34,364 nucleotides of DNA from an uncultured Thiohalocapsa sp. GTDB taxonomy: Bacteria; Pseudomonadota; Gammaproteobacteria; Chromatiales; Chromatiaceae. Below, piece by piece: positions 7,204-16,115 of this stretch (position 1 is the first letter of the stretch; each line of letters opens with the position of its first letter). The notes beneath the pieces were generated by a model. That model saw nothing but the letters and a program-made list of their open reading frames with translations, searched no databases and was not told where the DNA came from. The translations under genes were made by a program, and so were the position numbers. The stretch covers positions 1 to 34,364 of the forward strand of contig NZ_CAJXWY010000045.1 in NCBI RefSeq assembly GCF_913062725.1, read 5' to 3'.

Positions 7204-7857
7204 ATGCACATCGAGTTCCTCGTCGAAGACAGCTCAGGCGAACGCCTGCTCGAATGCCTGATTCCCCGGATTATCGGCGAGCAAGGCCAGCCACACACAT
7301 GGCGTTTGCACCCCTACAAGGGGATTGGTCGCATTCCCCCTGGCTTGCGGACGGCGGCAGACCCGGCGAAGCGCATGTTGTTGGATCAGCTGCCAAAGAT
7401 TCTGCGCGGCTACGCCAAGACGCCCGGTATCGACGCCGTTGTCGTCGTGCTGGACTCTGACCGTCGCGACTGCGTCGCTTTTCTGGCCGAGTTGAAGGCA
7501 CTGGTCAACGGGCTGGAGCAGGCACCGCGGACGCTGTTTCGCCTCGCCATCGAGGAGGTCGAGGCATGGTACCTGGGCGACCGCGCGGCTTTGGCTGCCG
7601 CCTACCCGAGGGCCAAGCAGCGCGCGCTGGAGAACTACGTCCAAGACAGCGTTTGTGGCACTTGGGAGGTGCTCGCCAACGCCACTTACCCTGGTGGTGC
7701 CGCCGCGATCAAGAAGGCCGGCTGGCCGCTACCAGGTCAGCTCAAACATGAGTGGGCAGAGAACATCGGACCGAAGATGGATATCGAACGCAACGCATCT
7801 CCCAGTTTTTGCAAGCTGCGCGATGGTTTGCGACGGTTGAGCGCGGATACCGCATGA
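7204..7857 (+). CDS. DUF4276-type TOPRIM-like protein, putative effector of the ATPase module
   Basis: A 217-residue protein with TOPRIM features: an N-terminal strand with acidic residue (EFLVEDSSGE, Glu8/Glu13), a DxD strand VVVVLDSDRRD (Asp84, Asp86), and the DUF4276 hallmark IEEVEAWYLGD (about 116-126). TOPRIM proteins cut or join nucleic acid with metal bound by these acidic residues. Paired with an AAA ATPase it is arranged like AriA-AriB of PARIS, though AriB carries DUF4435 instead. The ATG follows the ATPase stop by two bases. The stop TGA ends exactly where the right-hand 56-bp repeat of the helicase end begins, marking the right edge of the cargo. Confidence 0.75.
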   Translation: MHIEFLVEDSSGERLLECLIPRIIGEQGQPHTWRLHPYKGIGRIPPGLRTAADPAKRMLLDQLPKILRGYAKTPGIDAVVVVLDSDRRDCVAFLAELKALVNGLEQAPRTLFRLAIEEVEAWYLGDRAALAAAYPRAKQRALENYVQDSVCGTWEVLANATYPGGAAAIKKAGWPLPGQLKHEWAENIGPKMDIERNASPSFCKLRDGLRRLSADTA

Positions 7858-7913
7858 AGACCAGTCTCCCGGGCCTCAACACGATTATGATGCTCCGCGT
7901 TGGACCTGGCTTT
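7858..7913 (+). repeat. Right copy of 56-bp imperfect direct repeat (helicase 3' end)
   Basis: This matches 1904-1959 at 50 of 56 positions by my alignment and is translated as TSLPGLNTIMMLRVGPGF in one frame. It begins directly after the TOPRIM gene stop. Confidence 0.85.
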
Positions 7914-7949
7914 GCCTCGGAATCGGTCGCTGCGGCAGGTGCATCATGA
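7858..7949 (+). pseudogene. Detached original 3' end of the BrxHII helicase gene
   Basis: The frame TSLPGLNTIMMLRVGPGF continues as ASESVAAAGAS and stops at TGA 7947-7949, overlapping the pglZ ATG (ATGA). This is what the 3' end of an uninterrupted helicase gene upstream of pglZ should look like. It has no start of its own, but readthrough translation could keep pglZ coupled. Confidence 0.75.
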
Positions 7950-9964
7950 GCCTGTGGAGCGAGCGCATCCTCGGGGAGTTTCCGCCGGACCTGGCGCGGT
8001 TCTGGATCGCCGCGGACCCGGACGATGTCTTGCTGGACGAGCACATCCTGTCCGAGCTGCGCAGTCGTGGTTTCGAGGTCCTGCCGTTCGAGGACGCGAT
8101 CGCCTTCCGGGCCGACTACGAAGCACGGTGGAGACAGCCTTGGGACCAAGGCGAGCCCGGGCCGGCCAAGGCTCTCGTACTCCACTTGCGGTCCGCGGAG
8201 CCGGGAGCCATTCCCTGGGACTACTTGCGTCGGGCACGCCTGGTCCGCCTGAGCTTGGCGAATCTGTTTCCTCTCTTGAGCTATGGCGTGGTCCAGCGGC
8301 TCGGCGCCGAGTACAGGGAAGCGCTCTTCGAGGCGCATGCCAAGCATGCCTCCCAGTCGCCTAATCAGATCTGGGGCGAGGCGGCGACCAAGGAGTTCAT
8401 CCTGACCCACATCTTCCAGCTGGGGCCGCATCTGATTGCGGGCAACGTGGACCTCTGGCGAGAGCTTCTTCGACTCCACTACCGCAATACACCCTTGCCG
8501 AGGCTGCTGGCGGATCATGTCCAGGACATCCTGGACAGCAAGCCCGCATTCCAAGGGCTACCGGTCAGCGAGCTGTTCGCGTCACTCGCGACCTTTTTGC
8601 GAGTCGTACAGGCGGCCTGGGAACGCTTTCTGAAAGGGAAAGGGATCGAAGGATCGCGGGTCGCCGAGCCGCAATCGCCCGAGTACGCGGGGGACCCCGC
8701 AGGAAAAATCGAAATCCCGTTCGAGCATCCTGACATTCGGGCGCTGATCGATTCCATGTTCCTCGACGGCACCCTGCATCCGCTCTTGGTGCAAAAGGTG
8801 CCTGCCGAGATGCCGGACTGGCTTACGGTCGGGATCGTTCGGGACCCGGCTGCACGGCGCAATCTGGTCCGTGACGGACTGAAGCGTCTGCTGGACGCCA
8901 TGCCATCGATTGAGGCGAGCTACCGGGATTGGCTGAGCTTCGCCAAGAGCTTTGGCGAGATCCTCTCTCGCTTTCATGCGCTGGATCAGGCTCACGCCCA
9001 GGGGCTTGATGACCTGCTCCAGGAGGTCCAACGGCGCTCAGACGAGCTGCTGGTGTCCTGGATGCGAAAGCACTACTCGGACCTGCCATCCCTGCCCGTC
9101 GCAACGGCGCCGGTGATGCTGCACCAAGTCCCACGTTTTCTGGCCCTGCGGCGCGGCGCTGGAGAGAAAAAGGTGGCGTTGCTGGTGTTCGACGGGCTGG
9201 CCATGGATCAGTGGGTACAGATCCGCGAGCATGTCACCGGGCGCGCACCCAAGCTGGTCTTTGACGAAGGCGCCTGCTTCGCGTGGCTGCCGACGCTCAC
9301 GGCCGTGTCACGGCAGGCGTTGTTCTCCGGGTTGAAGCCCCGCGAGTTTGCGGACTCGATCGCGGGGACCAGCGCGGAGCCGTCCCTGTGGTCGCGCTTT
9401 TGGCAAGACCAGGGCCTTCGCGCCAGCGAAATCCTGTATCGGAAGGGAATCCGCCGCGTCGATCAGCTCGATGAGCTGGCAGAAGCGCTGTCGAAGCCGT
9501 CGCTCAAGGTCGCCGGCATCGTTGTCGATACCATCGACGAGATCGTGCACGGTGCCGTGCTGGGCAAGCGCGGAATCGCGAGCCAGATCGACAGCTGGTG
9601 CACGTCCGGCTTCGTGGAGCAGTTGCTCGCGCTGCTGCTGGATCGAGGCTTCGATGTCTACCTGACAGCGGATCACGGCAACGTGGAGGCCATCGGTGCC
9701 GGTCGACCGAATCAGGGCGTGATCGCCGAGTCCCGCGGCGAACGGGTCCGCATCTATCCAACTGACCTGCTGCGCAAGCAGTCAGCGGAACAGATTCCGG
9801 GGACCATTGAGCTGCCCTCGCCGGCGTTGCCGCCGAACTTTCTGCCGTTGTTCGCCGGTGCGCGAACGGCCTTCGTCCACAAAGGCGAGCCGTTGGTAGC
9901 CCACGGCGGCATCTCAGTTGAGGAGCTGATCGTCCCCTTCGTAGCAGTGAACCAACCAAATTGA
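7946..9964 (+). CDS. pglZ: BREX type 3 PglZ-family phosphatase-fold protein
   Basis: A 672-residue member of the alkaline phosphatase superfamily. The PglZ domain is marked by ALLVFDGLAMDQW (about 411-423), the metal-site motif LTADHGN (about 572-578) and the terminal HGGISVEELIVPFVAV. PglZ is the one protein present in all BREX systems and is needed for phage exclusion; its biochemical role is not settled. The length and the position after a BrxHII-type helicase fit type 3. The ATG overlaps the relic helicase stop and the TGA overlaps the TTG of the next gene (TTGA), so it is translated inside the operon. Confidence 0.9.
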   Translation: MSLWSERILGEFPPDLARFWIAADPDDVLLDEHILSELRSRGFEVLPFEDAIAFRADYEARWRQPWDQGEPGPAKALVLHLRSAEPGAIPWDYLRRARLVRLSLANLFPLLSYGVVQRLGAEYREALFEAHAKHASQSPNQIWGEAATKEFILTHIFQLGPHLIAGNVDLWRELLRLHYRNTPLPRLLADHVQDILDSKPAFQGLPVSELFASLATFLRVVQAAWERFLKGKGIEGSRVAEPQSPEYAGDPAGKIEIPFEHPDIRALIDSMFLDGTLHPLLVQKVPAEMPDWLTVGIVRDPAARRNLVRDGLKRLLDAMPSIEASYRDWLSFAKSFGEILSRFHALDQAHAQGLDDLLQEVQRRSDELLVSWMRKHYSDLPSLPVATAPVMLHQVPRFLALRRGAGEKKVALLVFDGLAMDQWVQIREHVTGRAPKLVFDEGACFAWLPTLTAVSRQALFSGLKPREFADSIAGTSAEPSLWSRFWQDQGLRASEILYRKGIRRVDQLDELAEALSKPSLKVAGIVVDTIDEIVHGAVLGKRGIASQIDSWCTSGFVEQLLALLLDRGFDVYLTADHGNVEAIGAGRPNQGVIAESRGERVRIYPTDLLRKQSAEQIPGTIELPSPALPPNFLPLFAGARTAFVHKGEPLVAHGGISVEELIVPFVAVNQPN

Positions 9965-10713
9965 CGAGTACCAAGAACAGCGTTCCCCACATCGGCTTCG
10001 ACCGGTTCATCCCGCTCGACTGGGCAACCTGTGCGCTGCGCGTTCGTGCGGGCCAGGAGACTCCCGAGACGCTGGAAGCGCTGATCGGCGAGAGAGAACG
10101 CAGCGAGGCTTCGCGGAAGAAAAGCCGGAGCGTACTGAAGGGTCTGTGGCTCGCGCCCCGCACCGGTCTCGCGCTGTTCGCGGATCGTGGTGCCGTGCTC
10201 CTGGGGGAAATCGAGGCGTCGGCCGTGCCTGCCCTGTGCTGGGGCATGGCGATCTCGGCCTACCCCTTCTTCGGCAAGGTCGCCGAGCTGACCGGACGCC
10301 TCACATCCATCCAGGGTGACTGCGCATCGGCGGAGGTTCATCGCCGCATGGCCGAGACCTACGGGGAGCGGGAAACCGCCTATCGTGCTGCCAACCGCGT
10401 CATGCAGACCCAAGCCGACTGGGGCACGCTTACGCGCGTCGACAAGGGCCGCCGCATCATCCGAAGGGCGCCTATGACCATCTCCCACGATGGTCTGACC
10501 GCCTGGCTTATCGAGGCAGCACTCCGGTACACCGGCAAGGCCATGTCCGTGGCCACCCTCCAGTCATCGGCGGTGCTTTACCCCTTCACCCTTGACCAGC
10601 CGCTGGCCTTCGTGGCCTCCAAAAGCCCTGCTCTCGAGCTGAGAGCTGACGGGAGTCGATCGCAAATCGTCGCGATCCAGGGCCTTGATCATCCCCTGGT
10701 CCACCGTTGCTAA
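9961..10713 (+). CDS. Last gene of the BREX operon, function unassigned (BrxA position)
   Basis: A 250-residue protein translated from a TTG that overlaps the pglZ stop by four bases. Visible features: an N-terminal helical segment with RSEASRKKSRSVLKGLW, reminiscent of the DUF1819/BrxA pattern of R-x-x-SRRK followed by VLK-LW; a hydrophobic middle (PALCWGMAISAYPFF); and a C-terminal VLYPFTLDQPL plus IQGLDHPLV. BrxA of other BREX types is a small DNA-binding protein. I cannot assign this one to BrxA with certainty; it could be a type-3-specific partner. The ordinary-looking C-terminus suggests it is complete even though a transposase remnant follows within 90 bases. Confidence 0.65.
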   Translation: MTSTKNSVPHIGFDRFIPLDWATCALRVRAGQETPETLEALIGERERSEASRKKSRSVLKGLWLAPRTGLALFADRGAVLLGEIEASAVPALCWGMAISAYPFFGKVAELTGRLTSIQGDCASAEVHRRMAETYGERETAYRAANRVMQTQADWGTLTRVDKGRRIIRRAPMTISHDGLTAWLIEAALRYTGKAMSVATLQSSAVLYPFTLDQPLAFVASKSPALELRADGSRSQIVAIQGLDHPLVHRC

Positions 10714-10765
10714 GCCGCCACAGGGGCCCTCAGTGCCAGGATAAGTGTCGTCTGCCCCTGTTACG

Positions 10766-10777
10766 ATTCTTAAGAAT
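10766..10777. promoter_or_regulatory. Perfect 12-bp palindrome upstream of the transposase remnant
   Basis: ATTCTTAAGAAT is a perfect palindrome about 25 bases before the orfA start in an otherwise GC-rich stretch. It could be an operator or part of the element end. Function is unknown. Confidence 0.3.
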
Positions 10778-10801
10778 CCCTGAGGGCGAGAGGAGCACAT
10801 C

Positions 10802-11080
10802 ATGCCTCGATATTCCAAAGAAGGCCGCGCCGCTGTCGTGGCTAAGCTGCTGCCGCCGCAGCGCCTGAGTCCGCAGGCGGTGGCGGCGCAGGAAGGGCTG
10901 TCCTTGGCGACGGTGTACAAGTGGCGCAAGGAGGCACGCATAGAGGGCCGCTGCCTGCCCAATGCCGATGCCCAGGACAGCACCCAGTGGTCGTCCAAGG
11001 ACCGCTTCGCGGCGGTGCTGGAGACGGCCGCCATGAACGCCGTAGAGACGGCCGCGTATTGCCGGCGCTGGGGACTGTAG
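10802..11080 (+). pseudogene. Transposase orfA (IS3-like helix-turn-helix), 3' truncated
   Basis: 92 residues starting MPRYSKEGRAAVVAKLLPP, with a helix-turn-helix (SPQAVAAQEGLSLATVYKWR, about 24-43) and the stretch DRFAAVLETAAMNAVETAAYC typical of IS3-type OrfA proteins of the longer kind. A full member continues well past CRRWGL, where this one meets a stop as the sequence switches to cas2. A GAGGAG ribosome site lies 8 bases upstream. The catalytic OrfB is absent, so the element cannot move by itself. I could not find paired terminal inverted repeats. Confidence 0.7.
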
Positions 11081-11240
11081 CCGACATACAGTTCGAGCAG
11101 TTGGAACGCGACCTACTGGCCAAAATCGATGACGAGACCGACAACTTCCGCTTCTACCGGCCCCCGACGCCCACTGCCCCCGCATCAAGGAGTATGGTGC
11201 CTTCCGTTGCATCGACTTCGATGGCCCCCTCATCGCCTGA
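11078..11240 (+). pseudogene. cas2: cas2 3' fragment with frameshift
   Basis: The frame after the transposase junction reads VADIQFEQLERDLLAKIDDE then TDNFRFYR, the central part of Cas2 (the conserved D-x-x-R/N-FRFY region). Downstream, in another frame, DAHCPRIKEYGAFRCIDFDG then PLIA and TGA (11238-11240) is a Cas2 C-terminus. The two halves join if one base is restored in the C-run near 11160-11165. The first half of Cas2, with its catalytic Asp, is replaced by the transposase remnant. Cas2 is the structural partner of Cas1 in spacer acquisition. This relic cannot work, and no other cas gene is in the window. Confidence 0.7.
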
Positions 11241-11420
11241 TCCGCGCGAAGCTCCAGTGGCGCCCCATCCCCAGGCCCTTCGCGCGCACCATAACCTAGT
11301 GATCTTTAACAGCTCAGACTTCAACGCGCAGGCCACCCGCCACGCATGCTTTGCTCAAGTCGCCGGTTTCGCGCAAAAATGTCGAAATTTGTTGTGGACT
11401 CTGCTATTTTCATGTGTGGC
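11241..11420 (+). promoter_or_regulatory. CRISPR leader-like region
   Basis: 180 bases between the cas2 end and the first repeat. The last 50 bases are clearly less GC-rich than the surroundings (runs such as CAAAAATG, GAAATTTG and CTATTTTC), which is usual for a leader. Its orientation agrees with that of the repeats and cas2. Confidence 0.5.
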
Positions 11421-11531
11421 GCATCGCCCAGCCAATCGGCCGGGCGCGGATTGAAACCACAGGATGGCCTCGAAGATGGCGCGCGCGGCGGATGGGCATC
11501 GCCCGGCCAATCGGCCGGGCGCGGATTGAAA
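11421..11531 (+). CRISPR. Minimal CRISPR: two 36-bp repeats and one 39-bp spacer
   Basis: Repeats lie at 11421-11456 and 11496-11531 and differ at one base. Each ends in GGATTGAAA, the usual 3' handle of type I (for example I-C) and III repeats. Each contains an inverted repeat CGCCCGGCC-AATC-GGCCGGGCG, a 9-bp stem that is perfect in the second copy and has one A mismatch in the first. The spacer is 11457-11495. Position and orientation downstream of a cas2 fragment and leader-like sequence support a real but relic array. Confidence 0.8.
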
Positions 11532-11674
11532 ACGCGATCGCAACGGCGCCGCACCAACCCGGGTCTATCCGGGCAGCCCATCGTCAGCGCCGTTTCGGCC
11601 CCAACGCAAAGGCCATTGGTCCGCGCTACACTGTCGGCGCAATGCCCGCCGAAGGCGCGGCGCCCGGCAGGACG

Positions 11675-13885
<2,211 letters not shown>

Positions 13886-14108
13886 TGCTGCGCAAGGGAG
13901 TCGTCGGGGCCAGTCATCCTGGTATTACCATTACACGCAATGCCGCTTCGGTGCAAATGCGCACGACGGCACACCCGCAACGTCAGGTCGGTGACCGGCG
14001 GCGCTCGCAGTCGTCGTCCCGGGGTCAGTCTTCACACCCAGCCCTTCACACTGCAGCGGTCCCGGCGCAAGATGCAGCCTGTGATGCCAAGACGGAGGAG
14101 CCAAGACG
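13886..14108. promoter_or_regulatory. Divergent intergenic region between recQ and the quinone oxidoreductase gene
   Basis: 223 bases that must hold promoters for both divergent genes. I see no convincing sigma-70 pair; an AT-richer patch lies around 13918-13940. A GGAGG ribosome site for the rightward gene is at about 14094-14098. Confidence 0.3.
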
Positions 14109-15116
14109 ATGCGGGCGATCCTGATGCGCCAACCCGGCGGCCCGGAAGTCCTCGCCGAGACCGAGCTGCCGATGCCCGAGCTGCAAAGCCCGACGGATGT
14201 GCTGGTGCGCCTGCACGCGGCGGGCGTCAATCCGGTGGACACCAAGATCCGCACCAAGGGGCCCATGCTGCCCGGCACTCTCACCGCCGTGCTCGGCTGC
14301 GACGGCGCGGGCACGGTCGAGGCGGTCGGCGATGCGGTGACCCGCTTCAAGCCCGGCGATGCGGTCTGGTACTGCCACGGCGGACTCGGTGGGCCCCACG
14401 GCAATTATGCCGAGTATGCCGTGGTGGATGAAGTCATTGCACAGCCGAAGCCCGCATCGCTGACCTTCATCGAAGCAGCGGCCGCCCCGCTGGTGCTGAT
14501 CACCGCCTGGGAGGCTTTGCACGATCGCGCCCGCATCGCGCCGGAGCAGACCGTGCTGATCCACGGCGGCGCGGGCGGTGTCGGCCATGTGGCCATCCAG
14601 CTCGCACGGCTCGCCGGAGCCCGGGTGGCCACCACCGTCAGCGGCGCGGAGAAAGCGGAATTCGTCCACGGTCTCGGCGCGGAATACGCCATCGACTACC
14701 GCCAAGAAGATCTTGCGGGTGCCATCGCCGACTGGACCGGCGGTCGCGGTGTCGATGTCTGCCTCGACACCGTCGGGCCCGAGGTCTTCGCCCGCAGCAT
14801 CGAGGTCATGGCCGTCTACGGCGATCTGGTGACCATCCTCGACCCGGGCGGCCTGAGTCTCAAGGAGGCCCGACACCGCAATCTTCGCCTCTCACTGGAG
14901 CTGATGCTCACACCGCAGCTCAGGCAGATGGCGGGCGCACTGGCACACCAGGGCGAGATCCTGCGCCGCTGCGGCGAGCTGTTGGACGCGGGCAGGCTGC
15001 ACATCACCGTGGCCGAGACCTATCCGCTGGCCGCCGCCGCCGACGCTCACCGCCGGCTCGAGGCCGGCGGCATGCAGGGGAAGCTGGTGCTGACCATGCC
15101 CGCGGCCGACGCTTAA
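14109..15116 (+). CDS. Zinc-independent quinone oxidoreductase / MDR-family alcohol dehydrogenase-like protein
   Basis: A 335-residue medium-chain dehydrogenase/reductase. The GroES-like catalytic domain covers about residues 1-120 (VNPVDTKIRTKGP motif, then LPGTLTAVLGCDGAG). The Rossmann fold has the nucleotide-binding motif HGGAGGVGHVAIQLA at about 148-162. Zinc-ligand cysteines of true alcohol dehydrogenases are not evident, so NADPH-dependent quinone reductase (QOR/zeta-crystallin type) is the better call. Likely cytosolic, reducing quinones or enones. The ribosome site GGAGG lies about 10 bases upstream of the ATG. The following phosphoesterase gene starts 12 bases after the stop, so the two probably form an operon. 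Confidence 0.85.
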   Translation: MRAILMRQPGGPEVLAETELPMPELQSPTDVLVRLHAAGVNPVDTKIRTKGPMLPGTLTAVLGCDGAGTVEAVGDAVTRFKPGDAVWYCHGGLGGPHGNYAEYAVVDEVIAQPKPASLTFIEAAAAPLVLITAWEALHDRARIAPEQTVLIHGGAGGVGHVAIQLARLAGARVATTVSGAEKAEFVHGLGAEYAIDYRQEDLAGAIADWTGGRGVDVCLDTVGPEVFARSIEVMAVYGDLVTILDPGGLSLKEARHRNLRLSLELMLTPQLRQMAGALAHQGEILRRCGELLDAGRLHITVAETYPLAAAADAHRRLEAGGMQGKLVLTMPAADA

Positions 15117-15128
15117 CCACATCAGGCC

Positions 15129-15671
15129 ATGCTGCAGGTCGCTATCCTCTCCGACACCCATGGCGTCATCGATGACCGGATCGCCGACCTGGTCGCCGAC
15201 TGCGATCTGGCGGTGCACGGCGGCGACATCGGCGCAGCCGAGGTGCTGACCAGACTCAAGCCCCGTTCCGGGCGCGTGGCGGCGGTGCTCGGCAACAACG
15301 ATGTGCGCCACAAGTGGCCGGCGGCGGAGCAACACCTGCTGGACACCTTGCCGCTGGAAATCACCGAAGACCTGCCGGGCGGGCGCTTGGTAGTGGTGCA
15401 TGGCCATCGCACACCGGCGAAAGACCGCCACGCCAGGCTGCGCCGGCGCTTTCCCGACGCGCGGGCCATCGTCTATGGCCACAGCCACCGCCTGGTGGCA
15501 GACCAGGACGACGCGCCATGGGTGCTGAATCCCGGCGCCGCCGGGCGCGAGCGCACCTTCGGCGGACCGTCCTGCCTGGTGCTCACCGCACGCCACGATC
15601 TGTGGTCGCTGGCCGTGCATCGATTTCCGCCGGCCGGTGGCGCGCAACCCCGTGAGCGGTCGCGGCGCTGA
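15129..15671 (+). CDS. YfcE/MJ0936-type metallophosphoesterase
   Basis: A 180-residue calcineurin-like phosphoesterase with all five metal-site motifs in order: SDTHG (8-12), HGGDIG (about 32-37), LGNND, VHGH and YGHSHR. The YfcE family hydrolyses phosphodiesters with Mn2+ or similar metals; the physiological substrate is usually unknown. NPGAAGRER near the end is also typical. It starts 12 bases after the oxidoreductase gene, so it is probably co-transcribed. The last 20 residues are a basic, disordered-looking tail. Confidence 0.88.
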   Translation: MLQVAILSDTHGVIDDRIADLVADCDLAVHGGDIGAAEVLTRLKPRSGRVAAVLGNNDVRHKWPAAEQHLLDTLPLEITEDLPGGRLVVVHGHRTPAKDRHARLRRRFPDARAIVYGHSHRLVADQDDAPWVLNPGAAGRERTFGGPSCLVLTARHDLWSLAVHRFPPAGGAQPRERSRR

Positions 15672-15693
15672 GCGCCAGCGTCCATCGCACCTG

Positions 15694-15707
15694 CGAACGA
15701 CCGTTCG
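15694..15707. promoter_or_regulatory. CGAAC-N4-GTTCG palindrome
   Basis: CGAACGACCGTTCG matches the shape of the Gram-positive type SOS box (GAAC-N4-GTTC). It lies in a gene-free stretch 37 bases after the phosphoesterase stop and upstream of the structured RNA candidate. The match may be chance. Confidence 0.25.
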
Positions 15708-15781
15708 TCGGAAAATCAACGGTTATCCCGTCCACGCTCTGCAAGCCGTGAAATCTGGTCTACGCTAAGAGTCAAAGACAT

Positions 15782-15886
15782 CTCACATTCGGTGAGTCAA
15801 ACCGCCCCCACCAGGGGCGCGCGCAGTCCGGGGCGCCATCCCCAGACAGCAACCAGGCCGGTGCCCCTGCACCGGCCTTTGCTTTT
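15782..15886 (+). ncRNA. Candidate structured small RNA with four consecutive hairpins
   Basis: Within the 444-bp gene-free interval, four stem-loops follow one another: CTCAC/GTGAG (15782-15796), GCCCC/GGGGC (15804-15818), GGGG/CCCC (15830-15843) and the terminator (15855-15878). This spacing is typical of small RNAs or 5' leader elements. It is too far upstream (about 230 bases) and too well terminated to be just the ttcA leader. I recognise no known RNA family. A weak -10-like TACGCT at 15761-15766 could start it. Confidence 0.4.
15855..15886 (+). terminator. Strong rho-independent terminator
   Basis: A perfect 10-bp stem AGGCCGGTGC / GCACCGGCCT with a 4-base loop (CCCT), followed by TTGCTTTT. 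It would end the phosphoesterase transcript or the candidate small RNA. Confidence 0.8.
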
Positions 15887-16115
15887 GGCGCAAGCAGTGG
15901 CCGAGCCCGCCGAGCCCGGCGCTGCGCGCCCGATAACCTGAACCTGCGCCCAATAACCTGCGCCCGGCAAACTGCGGCTAATCCGGGGATCGGCGGTCCC
16001 AACTCGACACCGAGCTTCGCATCGTGCCGGTCATCCCGGCGCAGACGCCGCGCAAGGGCGCTGCGTGTTGCCCATGCTGGCGGCACCGCCGCAGTGGCGG
16101 CTACACTGATGTCGC
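15887..16115. other. Gene-free stretch before the ttcA-family gene
   Basis: GC-rich sequence with no recognisable protein. It should hold the promoter of the ttcA-family gene, but I see no clear -35/-10 pair. Confidence 0.4.

Noticed and set aside
10714..10801. Left inverted repeat of the insertion element
   Set aside because: I could not find a matching right end near 11080 or beyond, so no element boundary can be claimed.
11532..11674. Further CRISPR repeats downstream of the two found
   Set aside because: No third copy of the GATTGAAA-ending repeat or its stem is present before recQ.
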